Shown: positions 27,445 to 34,248 of the stretch, in pieces
How positions within the stretch are numbered: the stretch's first letter is position 1
How the letters are laid out: every line of letters starts with the position of its first letter
Assembly: GCA_018436705.1 (NCBI GenBank)
Contig: JAHDLA010000004.1
Span: 372,001-436,000, forward strand
Length of the DNA stretch: 64,000 nt
Direction: 5' to 3'
DNA from: Sedimentibacter sp.
GTDB taxonomy: Bacteria > Bacillota > Clostridia > Tissierellales > Sedimentibacteraceae
Notes under the pieces: model-generated
Database searches by the model: none
Told to the model about the DNA's origin: nothing
Seen by the model: only the letters and a program-made list of their open reading frames with translations
Program-made: the position numbers and the translations under genes

Positions 27445-28077
27445 TTATTTATCCAACATATCAGCAACTTTTTTCTTTAAATCCATAGCAGATTTTTCTG
27501 GATCTATGGACTTCATAACAGCTGAAACTACGGAAATTCCCTTTATGGGACTTTCTTTTAGGATATCAATATTATTTATATTCAAACCGCCAATTGCAAC
27601 AACAGGAATAGGTACTGCTCTGCAAATATCGTTCAATGTGCTAACATCTGTTATACGTGTAGCAACCTTAGTTGTAGTCGGATATATTGCTCCAACTCCC
27701 AGATAGTCTGCTCCCTGTTCATATGCCTCAAGTGCCTGTTCTACGGTTTTTGCCGTGGCACCTACAATTTTATTTTTCCCCATTAGCTTTCTTGCGTAGC
27801 TCACGGGAATATCACTTTGTCCCACATGGACTCCAGAAACATCTGATGCTATTGCTACATCAATTCTGTCATCTATGATAAGCTGTATATTGTACTTGTC
27901 TGTAATAACCTTAGTATTCAACGCAAGTTCCAAATACTCTCTTCCGGTTAAGTTTTTTTCCCTCAGCTGTATAAGGGTTACCCCACCTTTGCAGGCTTTT
28001 TCAACAACATCCAAAAATTCATTCTCTGTCTTTCCTGTGCTGTCCGTGACAAAATACAATGTAGTATCAAATTTCAT
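27445..28077 (-). CDS. thiE: Thiamine-phosphate synthase
   Basis: Couples HMP-PP with thiazole phosphate to give thiamine phosphate. 210 aa TIM barrel: TLIQLREKNLTGREYLE, IIDDRIDVAIASDVSGVHVG, the GQSDIPVSYARKLMG loop, GADYLGVGAIYPTTTK and PVVAIGGLN. Overlaps thiM by 4 nt (ATGA). Last gene of thiW-thiM-thiE, under the leader RNAs at 29.45-29.8 kb. Confidence 0.96.
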   Translation of the reverse strand: MKFDTTLYFVTDSTGKTENEFLDVVEKACKGGVTLIQLREKNLTGREYLELALNTKVITDKYNIQLIIDDRIDVAIASDVSGVHVGQSDIPVSYARKLMGKNKIVGATAKTVEQALEAYEQGADYLGVGAIYPTTTKVATRITDVSTLNDICRAVPIPVVAIGGLNINNIDILKESPIKGISVVSAVMKSIDPEKSAMDLKKKVADMLDK

Positions 28078-28892
28078 ATGGTTACTTCCTCCAATTTAAT
28101 AGATTCTCTAATAGATTTATCTGTCAAAGTATAAAGATTATCCAACAATGCTGTTTTAAAACTTCCGGTACCCTTTGCGTCCTTGGACAATTCGCCGCTA
28201 ATTCCCAAAACAGCCGTACCTAATATTACGCCCTCTAATATCCTACCAGAGGAAATATAGCTTGCAATTAAAACATTGAGCATACATCCTGTACCGGTTA
28301 TATGAGACATAATTTCAATACCGTTTTTAATTGAATATGTTTTTCTTCCGTCACTTATTATATCAATTTTTCCGGTAGCAACGACTACCGCCCCTGTGGC
28401 CAATGACAGCTCTCTGACAATTTCAGAATTTCTTACTAAAGTATTCGCATTTATTGCGTCATCATTTCCGGCATCTATTCCCACAGAATGCGAATCCATA
28501 TTGCAAAGTGATTTTATTTCTGACATGTTTCCCTTTATTGCAGATGGTTTGTTCTTACATATATATTCCTTGGCATAATTAAGCCTCAAGTTGCTGCACC
28601 CCACTCCCACAACATCTATTATTGAAGGAATTTTACTTATGGCTGCCACTTTTCCTGAAAGCATCATAGACTTTATCCTTACATCTGTTATGTTCCCTAA
28701 ATTTACAGCTAACGCCTGTGATAAGGCCGTTATTTCCTCAACCTCATCAGGATGTTCTGCCATTATGGGCTTGGCTCCGGCAGCTAAGACAATATTCGCA
28801 CAGTCATTGATTGATATTGGATTTGTTATACAATGTATCAAAGGACTGTCTGTTTTAATCTGTGACTTTATTTTTACAAGTTGGTTTATCAT
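28074..28892 (-). CDS. thiM: Hydroxyethylthiazole kinase
   Basis: Phosphorylates the thiazole alcohol for salvage into thiamine. 272 aa ribokinase-like: PLIHCITNPISINDCANIVL with AGAKPIMAEHPDEVEEI at the N-terminus, GNMSEIKSL, and GTGCMLNVLIASYISSG (catalytic and anion-hole region). The start was set at the second ATG, 9 nt after AGGAG; the first ATG is only 3 nt from it. Overlaps the thiW 3' end. Confidence 0.95.
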   Translation of the reverse strand: MINQLVKIKSQIKTDSPLIHCITNPISINDCANIVLAAGAKPIMAEHPDEVEEITALSQALAVNLGNITDVRIKSMMLSGKVAAISKIPSIIDVVGVGCSNLRLNYAKEYICKNKPSAIKGNMSEIKSLCNMDSHSVGIDAGNDDAINANTLVRNSEIVRELSLATGAVVVATGKIDIISDGRKTYSIKNGIEIMSHITGTGCMLNVLIASYISSGRILEGVILGTAVLGISGELSKDAKGTGSFKTALLDNLYTLTDKSIRESIKLEEVTI

Positions 28893-29406
28893 AAACATTA
28901 ACTCCTAAGCTTTTTTGAAATTTCAGTAACATTCCGTTCCTACTTAAAGCCTTTAACAATACGTATGCTGCCATACCTCCCATTATTGTAGCTGTTATGA
29001 ACGAAGGAACATAAAACATCCATGTAAGACCTGTTCTGCCCCATATCAATGCCATTACAGGATATGACACAATTGCCCCGATAACACCTGTACCAAATAT
29101 TTCACCTATAACGGCAAATATTATTTTACCCTTTGAAGCTCGATAAAAAATTCCGGAAAGAAACGCGCCGAATACTGCACCTGTTAGAGCAAGTGGAGGG
29201 ATTCCCATAAATATCATTCGTATTATTCCTATCATAACAGCGCAAAGAAGTGAATACCATGGTCCAAGCAATACTGAGCAAACAATATTTATTAGATGAG
29301 CAGTAGGACACAGCCCTTCAACTCTGAGAATCGGTGAAATTACTACTCCGATTGCAACAAGCATGGAAAGGACTACAGTTTTAAACAGTGAAGATTTTCT
29401 TGTCAT
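28855..29406 (-). CDS. thiW: ThiW, thiazole-specific ECF transporter S component
   Basis: 183 aa membrane protein with five or six hydrophobic helices. The segment RVEGLCPTAHLINIVCSVLLGPWYS is typical of ThiW. It would confer substrate specificity on a shared energy-coupling-factor module not present here. Direct linkage to thiM and thiE and the TPP riboswitch upstream support hydroxyethylthiazole as substrate. GAGAGG Shine-Dalgarno. Confidence 0.93.
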   Translation of the reverse strand: MTRKSSLFKTVVLSMLVAIGVVISPILRVEGLCPTAHLINIVCSVLLGPWYSLLCAVMIGIIRMIFMGIPPLALTGAVFGAFLSGIFYRASKGKIIFAVIGEIFGTGVIGAIVSYPVMALIWGRTGLTWMFYVPSFITATIMGGMAAYVLLKALSRNGMLLKFQKSLGVNVYDKPTCKNKVTD

Positions 29407-29458
29407 TTTTTAAACCTCTCTTAAGATAAATTTCTCTGAAATATATGAAAGGTTCTAG

Positions 29459-29560
29459 GCATGACAAAACAGCGACTTAAAACCTGTACAAACTATTTCA
29501 GGCCGGTCGAAGCTCAATTGCTTCCTCTCAGTCCGCACACGGACTCCCATCGCTGTTTAT
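29459..29560 (-). ncRNA. TPP-like arm embedded in a terminator stem (candidate variant thiamine-precursor riboswitch)
   Basis: On the minus strand an outer 9 bp stem, AAACAGCGA with TCGCTGTTT, runs into a short U-tract, so the whole element can act as a terminator. Inside it lie TGGGAG, an AGTCCG/CGGACT hairpin ending in CTGAGAGG, GAAGC/GCTTC, GACC, and CCTG/CAGG. The GGGAG...CTGAGAGGAAG...TTCGACC part mirrors the intact TPP riboswitch 150 nt upstream. The pyrophosphate-sensor arm (GGATAATGCCA-type) is absent. The compact aptamer-in-terminator plan recalls the published HMP-PP (thiS motif) riboswitch; I could not check its consensus. Confidence 0.6.
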
Positions 29561-29566
29561 TTTAAA

Positions 29567-29628
29567 CTCTAAAGACTCAGGCCCAGGGCGCTCCCCCTTT
29601 GCCTGGTGATTACAAATCTGTCTCAAAG
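29567..29628 (-). ncRNA. Predicted three-way-junction RNA between two thiamine switches
   Basis: Minus-strand RNA. The closing helix is CTTTGAGAC with GTCTTTAGAG (one mismatch, G-U pairs). Hairpin A is GATT-TGT-AATC. Hairpin B is CAGGC-AA-AGGG-GGAGCG-CCCT-GG-GCCTG, with a symmetric internal loop. It is much more GC-rich than its surroundings. No U-run follows, so it is not a terminator. Not a class I recognise. Confidence 0.45.
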
Positions 29629-29650
29629 CTATAATAAAGAATTTATAAGA

Positions 29651-29795
29651 AATAAAAAATGCGAAACACCAACACGATATTTCACATTAATCTAAGCTCA
29701 ATGCATTATCCCTACGTTGGCATTATCCAAATCAGGTTATTAGGGTCGAAATATAAATACTTCCTCTCAGCCTGTTGCGGCTCCCCTTATTTCTT
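29651..29795 (-). ncRNA. TPP riboswitch with intrinsic terminator
   Basis: Minus strand. The aptamer (about 29700-29795) has AGGGGAGCCGCAACAGGCTG, GAGAGG, CGACCC, ACCTGATTTGGATAATGCCA and ACGTAGGGAT, the complete THI-box consensus. It is followed at 29651-29688 by AATGTGAAA/TTTCGCATT (9 bp) and TTTTTTATTT, an intrinsic terminator. TPP binding should terminate transcription of thiW-thiM-thiE. Confidence 0.96.
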
Positions 29796-29863
29796 ATATG
29801 AATTTTAGCATATATAAATAGCTTTGTCAAAAAATTTATATTACAAAATTAAAAAACTAAATA

Positions 29864-30568
29864 TTATTGTTTAACGGGTGAATCTTTCTTTTTTCCTAAG
29901 ACCGCTTTATATACCCCCAGTGAAATAAGAATAACTGCCACCATAATAATACTTTGAACAGAAGTATACGTACTTCCCAAAGCAATCGCAAAAATAATTG
30001 CAAGTCCTACAGGCAAAGAAGCTACTTTTATATTCTTTAAAACTACTGGAATAACCATTGGCCCCACCAAAGCTGGAAATATATTATCAAAAGCCGGTGT
30101 AATTAAAGGATTGGTCAATAAAGGTGTTATTATTGGTGCCAAGAATAGCATGCCAGCAAAAACAATAATGGTCGTCACAAAAGATGATGTGGCTACTGCA
30201 ATAATAGAAATAACGCGACCCTTTTCGCTGCCCTCTTCACATTCAGTAATATTCATGGCATTTAACGCAGCAGGAAGCTTCATATTTTGAATATTACCGG
30301 TAGAAGATGCCAGATACACGGCACCTGGACCAATAATAGGCGTCATGGAAAGTTTTTCGCACAAACCTGTAACCATAAATATTAAAGCTATTGGAACAAC
30401 TGTCTTTAGCGTTAATGCAAGATCAATTTTTAATTTAAATCCTATGGTTATGGCGATTGGCACCAACATGAAAAAGCTCCACACAACCAACGTAGATACA
30501 ATACCTAAATTATGTATTTTATTTTCAAATTGTTTCTTGTTCAATAAAGTTTGTTTACTGTCTTCCAT
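29864..30568 (-). CDS. Small membrane protein paired with a DUF5058-like protein
   Basis: 234 aa with about six hydrophobic helices. No family recognised with confidence. Features seen are an N-terminal cytoplasmic stretch, LKTVVPIALIFMVTGLCEKL, PIIGPGAVYLASSTGN and PALVGPMVIPVVLKNIK. It ends a tight operon (11 nt after the next membrane gene, then an AbgB-like hydrolase and CapA), suggesting the two membrane proteins form a heteromeric transporter for the hydrolase's substrate. That role is inference. GGAGG Shine-Dalgarno. Confidence 0.75.
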   Translation of the reverse strand: MEDSKQTLLNKKQFENKIHNLGIVSTLVVWSFFMLVPIAITIGFKLKIDLALTLKTVVPIALIFMVTGLCEKLSMTPIIGPGAVYLASSTGNIQNMKLPAALNAMNITECEEGSEKGRVISIIAVATSSFVTTIIVFAGMLFLAPIITPLLTNPLITPAFDNIFPALVGPMVIPVVLKNIKVASLPVGLAIIFAIALGSTYTSVQSIIMVAVILISLGVYKAVLGKKKDSPVKQ

Positions 30569-30579
30569 TGATATCCTCC

Positions 30580-31296
30580 TTATTGTATTATAGCACTAAC
30601 AATGCAAGCAGTGGTCATACCCACAATCATACTGCTGGAAAATGCAAATTCTTTTACTGCTTTATGTTTTTCACCTATTTTATTCATAGTTATCATTGCA
30701 GCAGCAGAGGATGCTATTGTTAAAATAGAAGGTATGTTTGTTACATCCGTGAGGTAAGGTGCAGATAGTGTTGCCATCATTCCCAAAAACATTATATTTG
30801 GAATTGCACCGCCAAAACTGTTGCCTTCGCTGGTAATGGATTGCATTTTTGAATCATATTTCTTTAAAACCAGTACTGTCATAGATGATAAAAACACCCC
30901 CAATGTAACAACCCATAATAAAGCCCCAAAAATTTCCGGCTCAAAATCCGCATTTCCAAGGCTGTCAAACCCAAAAGAGGTTACCGCCATGTTGGCCACC
31001 ATGGTTTCATATGCAGCAGAACCAATTACACTGAGGCGCAGCCAAGGGAAAAACTTACCCAATGCGGGCAACAAAATAACATAGCTAATAAGAATCGGTA
31101 AAGATGGAACAATGGAAAAAATTGCACTACTTTTAACCACTCTTTTAAGTTCTTCTTTTGTAAAGCCAAGGACAAGAGCACGCTTCCATCCTATGCGAAA
31201 AAATATCACTGCCTGTATCAGTACAACAATAATTGCAAGGCCGCAAAATAAAACCATTATACTGCTATTTGCAACATACGAATATAACTTATTCAT
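30580..31296 (-). CDS. DUF5058-like membrane protein
   Basis: 238 aa, about six hydrophobic helices. Contains IGWKRALVLGFTKEELKRVV, VPSLPILISYVILLPALGKF and GSAAYETMVANMAVTSFG. I believe this is the Pfam DUF5058 type, but this is from memory. It lies 23 nt after the AbgB-like gene and 11 nt before its partner. Probably half of a two-component permease. GGAGG Shine-Dalgarno. Confidence 0.65.
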   Translation of the reverse strand: MNKLYSYVANSSIMVLFCGLAIIVVLIQAVIFFRIGWKRALVLGFTKEELKRVVKSSAIFSIVPSLPILISYVILLPALGKFFPWLRLSVIGSAAYETMVANMAVTSFGFDSLGNADFEPEIFGALLWVVTLGVFLSSMTVLVLKKYDSKMQSITSEGNSFGGAIPNIMFLGMMATLSAPYLTDVTNIPSILTIASSAAAMITMNKIGEKHKAVKEFAFSSSMIVGMTTACIVSAIIQ

Positions 31297-31319
31297 ACAA
31301 TCCTCCCTGTATATTTTTA

Positions 31320-32732
31320 TTAAAAACTACCGAATTTTGTTTCATTCGGAATTAAAGTGCAATATTCTTCTCCGTTTTTTGCCTTTTCCATATCAGCCTT
31401 GGCAGTTTGTACGATTTGTGGATTTTCAATAATCTCCAAAGCAGCACGAGCCATTATAGTTGCTGCTGCTGTCATGCCCCTATGAGCAATAGCAGATTTG
31501 CCTTGTGCAACTGCCTGCCAAGAATGCGCACTTGTTCCCAAAGCAAAACAAGCTACTCCAAACCAAGACGAGGGTACATTCCAGCTTACATCACCAACGT
31601 CGCTGGAACCTGCTTTCATTGGCATAGGAGGCATACAAAAATCAGCCATTGCTCCTTTAAATAGAGAGGCACCCTTTTCACCCGAAACTTTTGCCGCCAA
31701 GTTTTGATACATTATCCACTCTTTTGGATCGCCTACTTCTTTAAATTTTTCGGCATATTCCAGTTCTTCTTTTGTATATGCCAGAGGAAAAACCTGCTGC
31801 ATATGCTTAAATACTAGATTGTCTAGAGTTTTATTCTGAAGCACGTCTGCATAAGCACTTCCTATTTTAATATCAACAGATGTTCCTGTCATTAATGCTG
31901 CACCTTTAGCAATATCGTTTACACGTTCTACCAATTCATACACCTGATTTATTCTAGGTGCCCTGATAGAATATAGTACGGTGGATTCTGCTTGAACAAC
32001 ATTTGGAGCATCTCCGCCAGTATTGGTTATAGCGTAATGCACCCTTGCTTCCGGAATCATGTGTTCTCTAAGAAAATTTGCACCTACGTTCATCAGTTCC
32101 ACTGCATCCAGTGCAGAGCGCCCCAAATGAGGTGTTGTCGCAGCATGGGAAGCTTTCCCTGTAAAATGGTATTCAATTCTGGCATTTGCCAATGTTGAAA
32201 CGGAACCAAATGTAGCAGCATAAGGATGCCATGCAAAACAAATGTCACATTCTTCAAAGCATCCTTCCCTTACCATAAATGCTTTGCCTGCGCCCCCTTC
32301 TTCTCCAGGACAGCCGTAGTATATAACAGTACCGCCAGCAGGATTTTCCAGCAAGTAGTCCTTTACAGCAACCGCAGCCTGCATACATCCGGCTCCCAAG
32401 AGCTGATGTCCACAGCCATGCCCTGGCGCATCTGGAACTACAGGCTCTTTATGCATTATATCTGCCTTCTGTGACAGTTGAGGCAATGCATCATATTCTC
32501 CTAAAAAAGCAATCACAGGACATCCTTTTCCAAACTTTGCCTTAAATGCCGAGGGGATTCCCCCAATCCCCTCTTCCACATCAAACCCCTCTTGCTTTAA
32601 TGTTTCACACTGTAATTCAGATGATTTATACTCTTGAAAACGCATTTCTGCAAATCCCCATATACTATTACTTACATTTTGAAAAATATTTTTTTTATTT
32701 TTAATAATGGTATCCAATAATTGAAAATCCAT
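31320..32732 (-). CDS. M20 family amidohydrolase, AbgB-like
   Basis: 470 aa dinuclear zinc hydrolase. Metal-binding motifs are AFLGEYDALPQL, GHGCGHQLLG and the catalytic CPGEEGG near residue 140, with a further conserved His in ASHAATTPH. The dimerisation domain lies in the middle. Best resemblance is subunit B of p-aminobenzoyl-glutamate hydrolase (AbgB), without an AbgA partner. The neighbouring membrane proteins would import an amide-linked amino-acid conjugate. AAGGAGG Shine-Dalgarno. Confidence 0.85.
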   Translation of the reverse strand: MDFQLLDTIIKNKKNIFQNVSNSIWGFAEMRFQEYKSSELQCETLKQEGFDVEEGIGGIPSAFKAKFGKGCPVIAFLGEYDALPQLSQKADIMHKEPVVPDAPGHGCGHQLLGAGCMQAAVAVKDYLLENPAGGTVIYYGCPGEEGGAGKAFMVREGCFEECDICFAWHPYAATFGSVSTLANARIEYHFTGKASHAATTPHLGRSALDAVELMNVGANFLREHMIPEARVHYAITNTGGDAPNVVQAESTVLYSIRAPRINQVYELVERVNDIAKGAALMTGTSVDIKIGSAYADVLQNKTLDNLVFKHMQQVFPLAYTKEELEYAEKFKEVGDPKEWIMYQNLAAKVSGEKGASLFKGAMADFCMPPMPMKAGSSDVGDVSWNVPSSWFGVACFALGTSAHSWQAVAQGKSAIAHRGMTAAATIMARAALEIIENPQIVQTAKADMEKAKNGEEYCTLIPNETKFGSF

Positions 32733-32744
32733 ATGAGCCTCCTT

Positions 32745-34076
32745 TTAATACTTAATAATATTGCCTGTTTTTTCAGGCATCAAAATTTTATCCCATACTT
32801 TTGACTTTAATCTAGAAAGATCCTTGCGCTCTTCATCAGTCAATTTATATTGATAATTTCCGTCTGATTTATTGTCCTCCAATACTTCTTTGAAAGGGAT
32901 AAGCCTGCAATCATAATTATCTCCCCCAAGATTTTCGCAAAAAATATACACAGGCTTTATCAAAAGGTTGGTTGCAAATGTTTTCAAGTCGCCTTTTAGT
33001 TTGCCTTTTTCTATATCTAAACGCACAATATAAGTAAGTTTAGAATTCTTTGAAAGCGGATGATAGCTGACAAAATCGCCTAATGAATAAATAATTAAAC
33101 AATTTCTTCCATCAATAGTTCTATAGTTTTCCATTGGCTGACTCACATGTGGGTGAGATCCAAGGATAATATCTACCCCCATATCACATATTTTTTTAGC
33201 TTCCTGGATAATATTTTTATGAGGATACATCTCAAATTCCCATCCCCAATGAATAGATGCCACAATTATGTCTGCAGATTTTTCCCTAGCTTTATTAATG
33301 TGCCTTTGAACTAAAGATAGGTCAACGTTTTCATCATTGAACCTCACTTCGTTTATCAAGTGTTTTTTGTCATATTCATTGCCATTCATATCACAGGTGT
33401 AAGAAAGCATCGCTATCTTAATGCCATTTTTTTCTACCACTAAAACATCCTCTTGATCTTGCTTGCTTCTGTTTGTACCTGAATAATACACATTTCTTTT
33501 ATCAAGGCATTCCAATGTGTCCAGTAATCCTTGCTCACCATAATCATAGCAATGATTATTGGCTGTAGAGTAATAGTCTATTCCCCTTCCACCGTCTTGA
33601 AAAATATCCATCATATCCTCACAAGTGTTCATTTTTGGTGGATACCCTATTACTTGATTTCTTCCGATAGGACCTTCTGAAGTAATTGTTGACTCTAAGT
33701 TTGCACACGTAAGATCAGCAGTAAAATAAAAATCTTTGACTCTGTCGAAAAAATGTCGACAGCTTTGTGGGGTGAGGCAATCTACTGCCATCAAATCCCC
33801 TCCTGCAGAAATAGTAATTTTATTCATTCTTTCAAATCCAGGAGGTAATTTAAAATTTAAATCCTGTTTTTTAAAATAAGCCTCAATACCTGAATTTTTT
33901 TCTGCAACTTCAATTTGTTTTACCCAGCAGCGGTAAGCCCATTTTAGTTTTTCTAATTTTGAGCCGGTAATATTGTATCTCCCTTTAACAGGTTGTGGGT
34001 ATCTAAATTCATTCCACATTATGACACTGCACGTCTTTGCGGCCCATATTGCAAGTTTAGAAGTTTTATATTTCAT
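32745..34076 (-). CDS. CapA family (PgsA-like) metallophosphatase-fold protein
   Basis: 443 aa. The CapA domain starts ITISAGGDLMAVDCLTPQS and contains ANLESTITSEGPI, YSTANNHCYDYGEQGLLDTL and VASIHWGWEFEMYPHK with GSHPHVSQPMEN, the metal-site His/Asn/Asp set. Unlike typical PgsA proteins it has no signal peptide or transmembrane anchor, so it may be cytosolic. First gene of the four-gene operon with AbgB and two membrane proteins. In other species CapA proteins take part in poly-gamma-glutamate metabolism; here the substrate is unknown. Confidence 0.82.
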   Translation of the reverse strand: MKYKTSKLAIWAAKTCSVIMWNEFRYPQPVKGRYNITGSKLEKLKWAYRCWVKQIEVAEKNSGIEAYFKKQDLNFKLPPGFERMNKITISAGGDLMAVDCLTPQSCRHFFDRVKDFYFTADLTCANLESTITSEGPIGRNQVIGYPPKMNTCEDMMDIFQDGGRGIDYYSTANNHCYDYGEQGLLDTLECLDKRNVYYSGTNRSKQDQEDVLVVEKNGIKIAMLSYTCDMNGNEYDKKHLINEVRFNDENVDLSLVQRHINKAREKSADIIVASIHWGWEFEMYPHKNIIQEAKKICDMGVDIILGSHPHVSQPMENYRTIDGRNCLIIYSLGDFVSYHPLSKNSKLTYIVRLDIEKGKLKGDLKTFATNLLIKPVYIFCENLGGDNYDCRLIPFKEVLEDNKSDGNYQYKLTDEERKDLSRLKSKVWDKILMPEKTGNIIKY

Positions 34077-34189
34077 ATGAGCTTCCCCTTGTTCAAAGTA
34101 ATATATTAATTATACATATATAAATACTAAAATTTCTATACTATTTATTGTAAAATTTGCTTTAAATTATGACCAAAAAACACAAAACA

Positions 34190-34235
34190 AAAGCAAAAGG
34201 TCAATAATTAACAAAGATTATTGACCTTTTGCTTT
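34190..34235 (-). terminator. Strong terminator after the AraC-GH39 gene
   Basis: A perfect 19 bp stem, AAAGCAAAAGGTCAATAAT with ATTATTGACCTTTTGCTTT, with an 8 nt loop, followed on the minus strand by TGTTTTGTG. It separates the regulator gene from the capA operon. Confidence 0.9.
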
Positions 34236-34248
34236 AATTTTGCCACAC

